Part shown: in pieces, positions 19,156-29,804 of the stretch
Position numbering within the stretch: the stretch's first letter is position 1
How the letters are laid out: the number at the start of each line of letters is the position of its first letter
DNA from: Lasiodiplodia sp. COLG20
Taxonomy: Eukaryota; Ascomycota; Dothideomycetes; Botryosphaeriales; Botryosphaeriaceae
Reading direction: 5' to 3'
Assembly: GCA_009801085.1 (NCBI GenBank)
Contig: VNWV01000002.1
Span: 2,852,001-2,916,000 of the forward strand
Length of the DNA stretch: 64,000 nt
The notes under the pieces: generated by a model
What the model was told of the DNA's origin: nothing
Database searches by the model: none
Seen by the model: the letters and a program-made list of their open reading frames with translations, nothing else
Translations under genes and position numbers: made by a program

Positions 19156-20992
19156 CTATGCCTTCGTGGTCGACTTCTGCCTCAAGGCCTCGACTTCCCG
19201 CTGCAGCTTGTCCAACTCACTCAGCAGATCCGTCTCTCCAACCCCACCCGCGGCATTCGGGCTCGTCAGATCCTCCTCCTTCACAGCGTACTCGCCCAAC
19301 ACTCTCTCACTTGCACCACTCGCCGTACGACTCCTGTTCTTAAACTCGCCGCTGCTTCGCCTACCCTCACCTATGGCGGCTGCCAGTACGCTTGCGCTTG
19401 GGCGCTGCATCTCGAAACTGCTCTTACTACTTCCACGGCGGGGAGGGGGAGGAGGGGGACCGGCGCCAGTCGGACTTGTAATGTCGAGCGCAGAGCCGGA
19501 AAGACGGTTGGAGCGGATATTTAGGGAGGGATTCTGCATGGAACTGGCGGTGGAGCGGCGAGATGAAGATCGGCTCAATGCATTGAGGTCCACAGTAGAT
19601 GAAGAAGTAGCGCCGGAACGGCGGGTAGGTGGGGGTGGCGGTGGTTTGTTGAAGGCAGTGGATGGGGCTGACGCTGTGGGAGGTTGCTCTGCAGGTGAGA
19701 GGGGCGCCTCTGGCTGGGATGACATTGTTGCCGCCGAATTGCTGCGCGAACGGGCGTCGGACGACTTGAGCTGGCTGTGCCGCCGGGCTATGGGCGGGGT
19801 TGGGGGTTTGCGCCGCTGTGGCGCAGAGACCTCCGGGGTCTTGACAGGTGGAGAATTCTCCATCGCTCCATCCGAGGATTCCGGTGACTCAGCAGTATCC
19901 TTGGCAGGTACAGGCTCCACTGGTGGTGATGAGGGGTGATCCTTTTGTTTCTGGCCTGAAGGGACGCGGGGTCGTGGAGGGAGCGGCTTTTGGCCATTTG
20001 ACGATGTTCGCTTTGGAACATCTGATTTCGCGGTTGGGGAGACGACGGACGGAGAAAAGTCAGAAAAGGATACGGTCTGTGGTGCACGTGTTATGGATTT
20101 GCCGTGTCTGTGTTTCGGAGGCGGCGGCTTCTGTTTCGCCCGTGTTTGTTCTGCCCCGATGAGTGTTGACCGGTCGTCCTCGTTGGCGCCATCAAACGAG
20201 GTCCTCTCAAGCGAGCTCCGGGGCGTGTCATCGTGGGCTCGGAGGACGGAATCAAACATGGAGTTCTTGGACGCGGAGGAAGCATCAGTCCCACTGCTGG
20301 TGTCGCCACCTATGGTGATGTTTGCCCTCGGCTGTGCTTCCGAGGGTATAGATTCGTCTGCAGAAGGCAAATGAGCGCTGCCGGTCATCAGTAGCCGTTT
20401 GAATGAGTCCACGTCCATTGATCCCTTCGTCTTGTGACCGACCGACCGACCCGCTCCGTCCGGATTGGTCCTTTCCGACTCGAGGTCCTCCTGGCGCGTA
20501 GAAGGGTCGATGTTTGCCAGTGTGCGCTCAAACGGATTGGGCACGCCTGAGGAGCGCCCCCCTCTCGCAACTTGTCCGGAAGCGGCAGGCGTCAGCGGCG
20601 CATTGTCGTCTGGGGAGTCTTGGTCGACGGGGCTCTCGTCGGACAGCTCCTGCACGATGCCGCCGTCAGAGTCGCTGGAGTCCGCAGGCGGGGGCGGAGA
20701 AGGAGCATGGCGAGCGGCGCCCAGGCGTCTTGCGAGGTGGTTGTCTATTTCCGGGCTCGACGGTTCCGGCGGAGAAGCCGGAGGGGATGCTAGACGAACA
20801 TGCTTCTTTGTCCGCGCAGGCGCTGTGGACATTGAGTCAACATGGAGCTGGGAGGCAGGGCAGGAGGACAGGGCAAGCTGTACCCTTCTGGTCGGCGGCA
20901 GGCAGCTGTTCGGCGGATGGGCGGAAACCGTCGGGGCTGGCGGGATGCAGCGCAGGCGGCGGCTGGGAGCGGCGGAAGGGGTTGCCTGACAT
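19156..20992 (-). CDS. Disordered proline-rich protein with C-terminal coiled coil (591 aa)
   Basis: Two exons, 20884-20992 and 19156-20822, around a 61-bp phase-1 intron (GTACAG...CCACAG). The spliced protein has 591 residues and starts MSGNPFRRSQPPPALHP, a typical opening for this conserved ascomycete group, then runs into TKKHVRLASPPASPPEP. Without splicing, the frame appears to start at an internal methionine that belongs to the intron boundary. Almost the whole chain is low in complexity: Ser/Thr/Pro with repeated polyproline runs (KPPPPPPTRR, GPPPPPPRRG, KPLPPRPRVP) that look like SH3- or profilin-binding sites. The last 40 residues (TDLLSELDKLQREVEALRQK) form a short coiled coil. Function is unknown; a role at actin or cell-cortex sites is only suggested by the proline motifs. 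Confidence 0.75.
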
Positions 20993-21510
20993 GGCGGCGT
21001 CGGGGCGGCGATTTGTTCAGCAGAGCATTATAAGTACAGCAGCAGACGTGTGGACATGGCGGGCGCGGCAGGAAGGAGTCGGGAAGAGGTGGTGAGGCTT
21101 GGTCGCTGATTATCAAGTCGGTCTCTCGGGGCCTTCGTCCATCCCACGTCACATCCCTGCTCGCCGTTCTCGACCCCGCCACGGAGCCACCTCAGAACCC
21201 CACCGGCTCGCTCGGCCTTTGCGCAATCCGCCCATGATTCTCTCCGCCATGGCCTCTCGATACACTTTCTTGGCACGTCCTAAACCATCGCCTGATGCAA
21301 GCATGCCGCTGCCGCCTCTTCTGGGCCGACGCTTGCCTAATGCGGCAGCTGTCGTCAGGTACCGGGAAGCGCAGGAGCGCTGGAGCCAAGGATCTGGTCT
21401 TTGAGCGTGTCCGATGGATCGGATCCTTCCGCACCGGTTCTCGCAGCTCACTAGTGCAACACCGCGCAATTGACGTCTTCTCTTATTTACAGCAAGCTGG
21501 CTAACCGGAC
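20993..21510. other. Intergenic, promoter of the proline-rich protein gene
   Basis: About 520 bp between two minus-strand genes. Small frames here have no family features. Confidence 0.4.
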
Positions 21511-22500
21511 CTACCTGCCTTTGAATACCGGCTTCCTCTTCTCTCTGAACGCCGCGAGAGCCTCGTACCTGTCCTCCGTGTCCACAACAGCGTTATACAT
21601 CTCATTCTCCACCGCTTCTCCACCAGCGCAGCCCTCAACAGCCGCCAACCCGGCCCTGATAGCAATGGGCGCCCCTTCGCAGATCTCCATGGCCACCCTC
21701 ACTGCTTCGTCCAGTACCTTCTTTCGCGCAACACCCTCCTGGCCAATTTCCTCCGGCAGCACCTGCACGAGCCTGTCGCACAGTCCCAGGAAATACGCCT
21801 CTGGGCCGCTGACGCGACGGCCGGTCAGGACGAGGTCGCGCGCGCGGTTCAACCCAATCAGCGCGGGCAGCCGGTAGGTGCCGCCGGCCCCGGGTATGAT
21901 GCCGAGACGCGTCTCGGGCAGTGCTACCGTGGCGTTGCTGCTGAAGACGCGCAGGTGCGTCGTGAGAGCGAGCTCGAGGCCGCCACCAAAGGCGAGCGAC
22001 GAGATGGCGGAGATGGTCGGGACGGGCAGCTGGGAAATGGACGTGAAGGCGCCACGGAGCTTCGACAGGAACTCGGCCGTCCTGTGGATGAGTAAGATGG
22101 CATTGTCAGCATACATTCCGTGCGAAAACGTTGCTTGGATTCACGGTGGGCTGGCTCACTCATCCTGAGTGAAGGTCGCTCTCTCCTTCAGATCCGCACC
22201 GGCACAGAAACTGGTGTCGATTTCGCTGGCTATGATGAGGGCACGAGTGGTGGGCTTGGTCCCCTCGTGATGGATGTCATTGACGTGCCGGATGAGCTCT
22301 GAAAGCAGAGCCTTCGAGATGGCGTTGCGGGTCTCCGGCCGGTTCAGCGAGAGCACGCGAATGGTGCCGCTGTGAGGTGCGGGGATGTTGGTGAGCTTGA
22401 TCAGGGGCTGCGCAGAGCTCGAACTCGCCCGACAGTTGACAGGCACATTGCGCAGGAGAGTGCGTGCAAAGAGCGGCGCGCGGTTGAGTACTGGCGGCAT
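21511..22500 (-). CDS. Mitochondrial enoyl-CoA hydratase/isomerase, AUH (methylglutaconyl-CoA hydratase)-like (303 aa)
   Basis: Two exons, 22160-22500 and 21511-22081, around a 78-bp phase-2 intron (GTGAGC...CCACAG); 303 residues. The N-terminus (MPPVLNRAPLFARTLLRNVP) is an Arg-rich presequence. The crotonase fold follows: RVLSLNRPETRNAISKALL, the oxyanion segment SFCAGADLKERATF, then AFGGGLELALTTHLRVFS and LPETRLGIIPGAGGTYRLP with the catalytic glutamate position and GAGGT turn. The closest named group is AUH/methylglutaconyl-CoA hydratase of leucine breakdown, in the mitochondrial matrix. Substrate assignment is by resemblance only; other crotonases share these motifs. Confidence 0.88.
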
Positions 22501-23617
22501 GTTGTGAAGATGTTAGAAGCTCGGCTGAAGCTCTGATGCGAAGCAATGTGGGGAAGCTGCTGCGTGCCGTGCCTAAGGCCGACGGTTTCCGCGGCACGCT
22601 CCAGAAACTAACACCATGGCTGCAGCATCTTGTACACAATCTTGCATGAATAATTACGGAAGCGCTCTTCCAATAAAGCAATTTTTGTACAACAAATAAG
22701 CACTAGTCTTCTTGATGCTACACAACTGATAACACCTGCAGGAGTCACCGTACCATTTCACAAAGACACTTCCCAGGAGCTGGTTTGATAGTAACATCCT
22801 CTTCGAAATGCAGAGTCCGACTACTTGCAGTGAATAATCAATTGTTCTTTTCCATACTGACAGAGGAGAAAATATGGCATAATTTGACATTCCTTGTATC
22901 GAGGTAAGCTAGCGAGATAGGACCATTAGAACGGCACAAATGATTCTAGACTCAGCTTACATGACGCCGGCGGAAACTACAACCAAGGTCCTTGTAAGCT
23001 TATCGACGTCATTAGCTATAATTTCCAGCACTACGTTACCATAGAGAAGGTAGAAAAATAGACCATCAATTTGGAACCCAAAGCTGTTGGGGGAAAAGGC
23101 GGGCTGCTTAACCCATTGACAGCTGGCCCGTTCCACAATCCGGATTTTATCTGGAGAGATCAAAGTGGGCAACACCAATAACACCAGAACTAAAATAGGA
23201 AGTGACATTTGCACTACAGTCGACAAGGTAAACCCTGGTGTTGGTATAATATTGTGTTCATAAGTATAGACATGTGGCTGAAGATCATTGATCGTCAACC
23301 AGCGCGATTACGGTAATCAGGCGGATAATCCTGAGTGTTAGCCATACGAGACCTTGAAAATAGGAAGCGTCGAGCACTGGCCTATTGGAGATGAAGCCTT
23401 ATGACTCTGTACGTTGACCTACAGTCGGGACCATCGGCAGATGACGTATACCCTATAATATCGTAAGCCTCGTATTAGCCTCACAATTAGATACGTCGTG
23501 CAAAAAGGTAACGAAAACAACGGATGCATTTCCCACACAGAGGCTATCTACTCAAGTCAAAGCTATCCGGCGCATGGAGCAAAAAGGGAAAAAGAGCACG
23601 TGCGAATTCAGAGATCC
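22501..23617. other. A/T-rich intergenic region
   Basis: About 1.1 kb between the hydratase start and the AcrB stop. It is A/T-richer than its surroundings. Apart from a weak membrane-protein candidate (22957-23208) nothing was recognised. Confidence 0.45.
22957..23208 (-). CDS. Possible small membrane protein exon (83 aa), weak
   Basis: From the ATG at 23208 the frame begins MSLPILVLVLLVLPTLIS, a signal-anchor-like helix, then a mixed segment and a second hydrophobic stretch (GLFFYLLYGNVVLEIIA). The frame ends at a point that overlaps a GTAAGC donor-like sequence, so it could be the first exon of a longer gene. No family was recognised and A/T-rich DNA can produce such frames by chance. Confidence 0.2.
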   Translation of the reverse strand: MSLPILVLVLLVLPTLISPDKIRIVERASCQWVKQPAFSPNSFGFQIDGLFFYLLYGNVVLEIIANDVDKLTRTLVVVSAGVM

Positions 23618-26600
23618 TTAGGGACCACCGACAACACCAGGACCCACAGGCACAGTCGTCGAACCAACCGGACTAGACGTCTTGTTCACTGGGCTGGTCG
23701 GGTCTCTCTGGCTGCCTGGCGCACTGCCACTTCCTGAACCGGTGCCGCTGCCACCACTGCTGCCACTGCTGCCCTTGCGCGCCTTAGTTCCGTTCACCAT
23801 CGGTGCGTTGAACGCGCCGAACTGGCCGTTACCAAATGCACCGGGAGCAAAGGAGAAATTAGGCGCAGCAATGGGCGCATAGGCTGGTGGAGGGTCCACA
23901 TTGTGATCAGTGAAGCCAGACATGTCAGAGAGCATAGAGCTGGACCGGCCTCGACCCTCGCGAGGAACGGAGCTAGGCGTGCCGTTCAATTGCCCGGCAA
24001 GCGGCGGGAACTGGAACACCGGCGTGTAATTGTGCGAGGCGGATCCGGTAGTACCAGGGAGCGGGCCTTCGGGCGTGGTCGGAACTGACGGCGGGCTGGG
24101 ATTCTGCTGCTGCTGGAGCATCGCCTGCAGATGCTGGATCTGCTGGTTGATGTACATTGTCTTGCTCTGAATGTCCATGGCATTGTGCTCGTTGTTGATG
24201 ATCTGGCCGAGGTACTGCGACTCGTGCTGAGCTCGTGTAGCCATCAATGCCGCGCGTTCGTTGAGTTTCCGGGCCTGCGCGTCTTGATCCTGGGCGTTCA
24301 TCGAACTGAGGCGCTCGTGCTGCTCATTGAGCTTCGCCTGCCGCGCCTGGAGACGTTCGCGTTTCTTCACAATCGAAGCGTACTCAGACTCAGCATTGGA
24401 AACCTCCTTGTCAGCCTCAGCTTTGCAGCGCTCGAACTCCTCAGTAGCAGCAGTCAAGCGGTCTTTCTCCTGGCGCCATTTACGTCCCTCGGTCTTGAAT
24501 TCGGCCAGATCTTCCTCCGGAATGTTGGCTAGGTTTGAGTTCTGAGAAGACATGTCTGAGGCTGCTTCTTCCGCTTGGCGAATTGCCTCAGACAATTGTC
24601 TCTTCTTCTGCTTCAACCTGTCATCGTTGCCACCCGAAGTCTGTATCTTGCCTTCCACCGTATCGACTTCTTTTTTCGCCGCTGCAAGGGCCTTGCCATG
24701 GGATCTCTGGTTCCGCTTTTGCTGCATCTTCAATTCCTGGAGCTCGTGTTCGAGGTTGGTGACGTTGTTCCGAAGCAGAGTCCTGGGAGACTGCGGTCGA
24801 AGGGTCTGATGCGCTGGAGGAGAAACGGCCGAGGCTGTTCCACAAAGATCAGAAAAGTCACAGGTAGTCGGTAAAGAGCACATACCTTGCTCGGCGCTTG
24901 GAGCAGCCTGGGTGATGAGACTGGTAGAATGTATGGTGGCCCGATCATCCGTCCTCACGAACTCGCACTTGTAGTTCTGCTGAGACGTGAGACCAAAGAT
25001 CTTGCCGGACCACATCCCCAGTGTGCCATCACCCGCCTTCTGGTCCTGACCGGCCGACGCGATGTACGTAGACGCCCAATTAGTGCCATTGAGACGCACG
25101 TAGAACGGCTTCGACTTGTCGATGCCTGCTCCAAGGCTTGATTCTTGCTCCTCCCCCCCGTTTTCCTTCACCGTGCTCTTTTCGACCACGCTAGCACCAA
25201 ACGAGATCTCCGTTGCGCCGACGTCCAAAATCCACACCCTATCCTCCCCGGTTTTGAAATGAGCGTTGCCAATGTGATTAACATCCGTTGAATTCGCCTC
25301 ATGACTGTCAGCAGACTCGCTGCTCTGCTGCACTTCCTTCCAAAAAGTAACTTTTGTGCTCGCAATAGCGGCCCAAAAAGGTTGTTGACTCCGAACCTGA
25401 GTCGCCTGCCTTTTCTTTTTCTTAGAAACAGAACTGAAAGATCTCTCTCGACCATCGACGCCTGAAGGAGAGGGCCCGGGATGCCGGCCGTCGGCTGCAG
25501 CTCCTGTGCTGCTGTCTATCCCGGAGTCCGGGATGGAACGGGGCAGCTGCGGAGCGGCCACGGTGTCGACATCGGTCCTCCTGCTCGACGTTGTTGTCGG
25601 GAGTCGGTCTTGCTTGGCTATAAACCAACGCCGGCCAAGCCGAAGTATTCCCTGCGACAAAATATGCAATCCTAGCACGGAGCGCGGCCAGCCGTGGGAT
25701 ACGTGTGCGGACTCCGGGTAGATCGAATCGGAGGATGGAGGGGTAAAGATATCGAATCCGCCCCTGGACAATACGAAATGGAGGTAACGGAGGACGTAGG
25801 TGCGGATTGTACGGTGACGATAGGCGTGAGAAAAGAAGATGATGCCTCCGCAGACAAGCACGCTCTGCGAGACGCCGCCTTTTCCGGCGGCGGCGCCTCC
25901 CAGCGAAATTGCGATGACGGCCTGAGCTAGGTCGAAGGCGATGCCTTGGGCGAACATGGGAAGGAAACCCCATATGATCAAGGCAAACAGATCACAAAGC
26001 ACGATGGTGCCTAGAGAAGGCATGCCTTGGGATCCCTTGAAGACCTCGCTGAAGCTAGGGAGACTGGACAGCGAAGCGGTGCTGCTCGGAGGCACGAATG
26101 TGAGGGTAGCGAAGAGTAAATGAATGACGGTGAGGACGGTCGAGGGCAGCTGCAAAAGGATGATGAGGATGGCGACAACATCCCACACGGGGCACGAGGA
26201 GATGATGGTCATGGCCGTCGAGGCGGGGCTGCCCTTGTGGCCCATCTGGCTGCGGTGCTGGTGCACGGCGGCGCGGTGCAGCGACAGGCGCGAGTGTCCA
26301 TCGGCGGAGCCGTTCTGGGGCTCGACAGAGCCAGCGTCGGAGGCGTCGTGGGAGGCCTCAGAGACGGTGCGGCCCCTCGCGAGCAGCGGGCGCCGGTCGT
26401 CTGGCATCTGTGTTTCCGGGAGAGTCGCGTGCACTGGGGCATTGCCAGGAGCCGGGCAGCTCGGGAGGGTGCTTAGGTCTGGCGGCGGCAGCGGCGGAGA
26501 GCTCTGCGGGGGCTTTCCATTTGCGTGGCCGTTGAGAGCGGGATTGGAGCGTTGCTTGGGGATGCGCTTTCCGGGCGCCGCGAGGCCGTTCTCATGCCGC

Positions 26601-26644
26601 TTGTCGTGTGTGTTCGCCGCGCTCCTCTTGCCCTTCGGTGGCAT
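23618..26644 (-). CDS. acrB: Ubiquitination network signalling protein AcrB (991 aa)
   Basis: Two exons, 24886-26644 and 23618-24834. The intron is 51 bp (GTATGT...AACAG) and in frame, so it can be read through by mistake as 17 extra residues; its strong donor favours splicing, giving 991 residues. The N-terminus is polar (MPPKGKRSAANTHDKRH); about four hydrophobic segments follow near residues 145-290. The C-terminal half holds a long coiled coil (LRNNVTNLEHELQELKMQQK onward, roughly residues 620-830) and a Gly/Ser-rich tail. This architecture fits AcrB of Aspergillus nidulans, a coiled-coil membrane protein tied genetically to acriflavine resistance and to the CreB/CreD deubiquitination and carbon-repression network. 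The molecular activity is not known. Confidence 0.8.
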   Translation of the reverse strand: MPPKGKRSAANTHDKRHENGLAAPGKRIPKQRSNPALNGHANGKPPQSSPPLPPPDLSTLPSCPAPGNAPVHATLPETQMPDDRRPLLARGRTVSEASHDASDAGSVEPQNGSADGHSRLSLHRAAVHQHRSQMGHKGSPASTAMTIISSCPVWDVVAILIILLQLPSTVLTVIHLLFATLTFVPPSSTASLSSLPSFSEVFKGSQGMPSLGTIVLCDLFALIIWGFLPMFAQGIAFDLAQAVIAISLGGAAAGKGGVSQSVLVCGGIIFFSHAYRHRTIRTYVLRYLHFVLSRGGFDIFTPPSSDSIYPESAHVSHGWPRSVLGLHILSQGILRLGRRWFIAKQDRLPTTTSSRRTDVDTVAAPQLPRSIPDSGIDSSTGAAADGRHPGPSPSGVDGRERSFSSVSKKKKRQATQVRSQQPFWAAIASTKVTFWKEVQQSSESADSHEANSTDVNHIGNAHFKTGEDRVWILDVGATEISFGASVVEKSTVKENGGEEQESSLGAGIDKSKPFYVRLNGTNWASTYIASAGQDQKAGDGTLGMWSGKIFGLTSQQNYKCEFVRTDDRATIHSTSLITQAAPSAEQGMCSLPTTCDFSDLCGTASAVSPPAHQTLRPQSPRTLLRNNVTNLEHELQELKMQQKRNQRSHGKALAAAKKEVDTVEGKIQTSGGNDDRLKQKKRQLSEAIRQAEEAASDMSSQNSNLANIPEEDLAEFKTEGRKWRQEKDRLTAATEEFERCKAEADKEVSNAESEYASIVKKRERLQARQAKLNEQHERLSSMNAQDQDAQARKLNERAALMATRAQHESQYLGQIINNEHNAMDIQSKTMYINQQIQHLQAMLQQQQNPSPPSVPTTPEGPLPGTTGSASHNYTPVFQFPPLAGQLNGTPSSVPREGRGRSSSMLSDMSGFTDHNVDPPPAYAPIAAPNFSFAPGAFGNGQFGAFNAPMVNGTKARKGSSGSSGGSGTGSGSGSAPGSQRDPTSPVNKTSSPVGSTTVPVGPGVVGGP

Positions 26645-27781
26645 CAGCGGGCCGCGGTGACGGCTTCAGGTCCCAGGGCCGGCTCGACGAGGTGCCCTCT
26701 GAGCCCGGCGCAGGAACAGAACCGCAGGAAGAAAGAAACAGGGTCCGGTGGGGGGGCGGCGGGTGGGCGGGGCGTGGTGTCGCTGGCTGGGAGCGGTGCC
26801 GTGGGAGCGATGGAGTGGAGGGTTTTTTGAAACGAGACAGACAGCGGAGGGCCATGACTGCGCTAGGCTGCGCTACAGGCCTGGCGATTTGCATACAGGC
26901 GCATCCACCGGCCTAGCGCCCCCCAAACACTAGGTTTGCACCACCGCGAAACAAGCTCGCCGCCCGCACCCGCCGGCCCATGCCTGCAGCAGCCAGCCAG
27001 CTGAGGGCGCTCGCGTGCGACGCCCTCTTCCTCGCACCACGGCCAGCGCGCAGAAATTCCCGGCCGTCGCTCGGCAGCACATGACGCCTAACGAGTCGCC
27101 GGCGCAGCGTCGATCGCGGAAGGCTTGCGAGACGGATACGGCCTAGCAGCGCCTTATTGCACGCGCCCGATCAACCTCCAGCGCATCGGCGGCCTCCATC
27201 AGGCGGTCGTGACTGTCTGGGAGAGAGGCGATTCGCGCGCCCGCAGAGGCTGCCCCGCCCAGTGCAGAGAACCAAGAACGGCCGTCTATCGTGAGATTGC
27301 CCGTCGAATAGGAGCCCGGCGCCGTTTGCCAGGACGCCGACTGCCGCCGAACGGGACTAGCTGCTGGCCCTGCTGCCCCTTGATCCTGGGTGCTTAAACA
27401 AGCTCTTGGGTAAGGATCACCGCGAAAATTCACAAATGGCCTGCCTGCGTTTGCCCTTCCGCGGACTGTCAGCCCGCAGTGGGTCCTGCAATGTGAAGAG
27501 TCAAGACTTCTTGATCACGCGCGAAAGTGCTTCGTCCTGCGCCGCCGTCTTGTCTTCTCCGCAATCTCTCTCCCGCCCCGGCGTGTTGTTTCGACGCCAG
27601 CGCACGCGAGCCGTTGAACTGAAGTCATCCACGCACAGAGCTCTCATAACCTATGCCCGATATAGCTGCCTAGAGATCTGCCCAATCGCTATTCTTGTCC
27701 CATCTCCAGCCGCGTCGCACACGTGAATTCCCGCGCCGATGACTATCGGTTCGATGCTGCTTTGTAAGGCTCTAGTGCCGT
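26645..27781. other. Intergenic, promoter of acrB
   Basis: About 1.1 kb of GC-rich DNA between two minus-strand genes. Several open frames exist but none has family features or plausible splice structure. Confidence 0.45.
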
Positions 27782-28921
27782 TCAAGCGCCGGCGCTGCCA
27801 AAGTCCTCTTTTGCGTCTGGTCGGTCCCAGCTGGACGTCTCCAGCGCCCTAACCTGCTTTGACAGCACGTCAACCCTGGCGCTGTACTTCTGCTTGGCGG
27901 CCTCCTGCAGCGCAAACGTCTCCCGGAATTGCTTCAGCATGAATGGCTTGAGAGGCGTCTTCTTGCCCCGCCGGTAGTCATACACGACAATGTCCTCTAC
28001 ACAGCGTGCGGCTGGCCTCCGGTGCCGCTCGGACAGGATGACGACATCCAGAATGAACGAATCTGTTTCATCCGTGGGCTCAGAGCGCAGCTTGTGCAAC
28101 ACGGTTACACGGTCTGGATAGGTCATCGGCTGAGATGTAGAGTGCAGTCAGCACGCAGATGCCCATCGGCCGAAGATAAGACAACGCGCGGACACGCGTC
28201 CGAAACAGAAGTACGCACAAACTTGTAGTCAGTTCGGATACTTCGTAGAATGAGTCCGTCTGCCTTCGGGGTCATGATTTCAGCCCATTCTTTCCGGTGT
28301 GCTGGGTCGTGGACGTTGGCAAAATTGAGCCCCCAATTGACGCGCGCCGACTCGGCATATCGGTTGTAGACGACATTGTTTACATGGCCTGCAGCATGTC
28401 AATATATAATGCGGAGCTGGTGACCGTACGCTTGCGTTGGCGCATACCCTTTGCGGAACCCAGTCAGCGTTATCTGTTTTGGATTGACTGCCGTCAGGAT
28501 GGAACTCACCATGCTATCCTGCACACCGCCCAAACAATACTCATCAGCCTATGTTCTGTATTTGCTTGTCATGACACGGAGCGCGGACCATTTCTCCCCA
28601 CACGACGTCCTGCCGGTAGAGTCCCCTCCTGCTCTTCTCTGTCAGGAAACCTTCGCTTCCCGCAACAAGCTCCCTCCAATCGCGAGCCAGCTCCTCCAAC
28701 ATACGGCCGGCAGTTTGGGTCTGTTCAGGCTTCAGGCCAAATGTGATACATTTCCCGATGCGGGATTTGACGTCCGAGAGCCATCGCGGGCTCAATGAAG
28801 CGGCAGGAGGCGGAGACGGATCGCCAGATGCGGAAGAATAGTATGCGCAGGGAGACCGTCGGTATGCCGGAAGAGGTGACGCGAGATGCGCGAGCAGCGG
28901 GCGGGCGGCAGGGTGTCTCAT
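27782..28921 (-). CDS. Hotdog-fold thioesterase (4HBT/YbgC type), mitochondrial, with a frame conflict (about 286 aa)
   Basis: Exons 28589-28921, a micro-exon at 28510-28518, 28219-28388 and 27782-28129. The N-terminus is presequence-like (MRHPAARPLLAHLASPLPAY). Conserved segments are WLSDVKSRIGKCITFGLKP, FLTEKSRRGLYRQDVVWGEM, HVNNVVYNRYAESARVNW and MTYPDRVTVLHKLRSEP. The family signature W-G-E-x-D-S-x-G-H-V-N-N, holding the active-site Asp, spans the micro-exon. Using the 9-base exon (GATAGCATG, encoding DSM) the total is one base short of an open frame; one more G before GTGAGT would restore the signature. A 4-base exon (CATG, 28510-28513) keeps the frame with canonical sites but loses Asp. 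So either one base is missing from the assembly, or the allele is damaged, or splicing is unusual. It is divergent from the LYR gene, 350 bp away. Confidence 0.72.
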
Positions 28922-29270
28922 CGTCGGGGACAGGTACCAATGGCAAAGGGCGGGGGTTAGGCGATACGGATGAGGCGGGGGGCCAACTGCCAACAAGCGG
29001 TGATACTAGGGACAGCTGCACGTTGGTTCAGACAAAGTTCGAAATGATGGACACGTCCCGCGGGGAAGTCGCGCGAGCGATGGCGCCAGGGACCCGAGAG
29101 GGACGCAGGACCCGCCCGCCACGCTTCCTCGGCCCCGCCGCATCTACGACGTCAGCCTCTTCCGAAACAGCAAGCTCATCCACGAACCCTTCTGCGTCCG
29201 CTCGCCTTCATTCCGAGCTGGCTGCGCTACCTCCCTAAGTGCATAACGGCGGATCTGCAGCCGTCCAAAT

Positions 29271-29712
29271 ATGTCTTCGATCAACCCAGGATTGCGCTAT
29301 CAGGTCATCCGGATCTACAAAGGTGGGTTGAACTCTACCGCATGATGAGTGGCCAAGCGCTGATCCAGAGTAGAGTTACTGTACCTCGGCAGGGAGTACC
29401 CGCAGGGTTACAACTTCTTCCGAACACGCCTTCACAAGGCGTTTGCAAGCCAAGCCGGGTTGAGAGACGAGGACCAGATCAAGCAAAGAATCAAAAGAGC
29501 CGAATTCGTGAAGAAAGGTGCGGCCTACTGCCTCCGAGTCTCCGCAGCCTGCTGACGGTCGTCTCGCAGAGATCGAGGCATTGTAGGTTTGCTCGGGGCT
29601 GCAGGCACCATGTGTGGACGCATCGTGCCGGTAGTTCTTATGCGACTGACAAACATACAGATACTATTTGAAGAGATACCGCGCACTGCGTCAGCGGTAT
29701 GACAAGGCCTGA
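29271..29712 (+). CDS. LYR-motif protein, ETFRF1/LYRM5-like (86 aa)
   Basis: Four exons, 29271-29322, 29374-29517, 29570-29582 and 29661-29712, total 261 nt and 86 residues. Introns are 51, 52 and 78 bp, with CTGAC branch sites in the second and third. The third exon is only 13 nt. The protein opens [20 protein letters not shown] and continues [40 protein letters not shown] and [17 protein letters not shown], closely paralleling LYRM5/ETFRF1 with its L-Y-(L/R) element and FVKKEIEAL(Y)xL(K/R)KYRA end. Family members are small mitochondrial matrix proteins that bind the acyl-carrier protein; human LYRM5 removes FAD from electron-transfer flavoprotein. Automated callers could easily miss this gene because no exon exceeds 144 nt. 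Confidence 0.85.
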
Positions 29713-29804
29713 GAGAGCTCAGGTTCTCGTCTTTTTGTAAAGCTACCAAGGGTATGAGGAAAAGCAAGCAAGCGGGATAGAGAGTATAATGGGTATAATG
29801 CTTC

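Noticed and set aside
29054..29238. Small plus-strand frame just upstream of the LYR-motif gene
   Set aside because: Low-complexity Ser/Thr/Arg composition in a promoter; no homology and a better gene starts at 29271.
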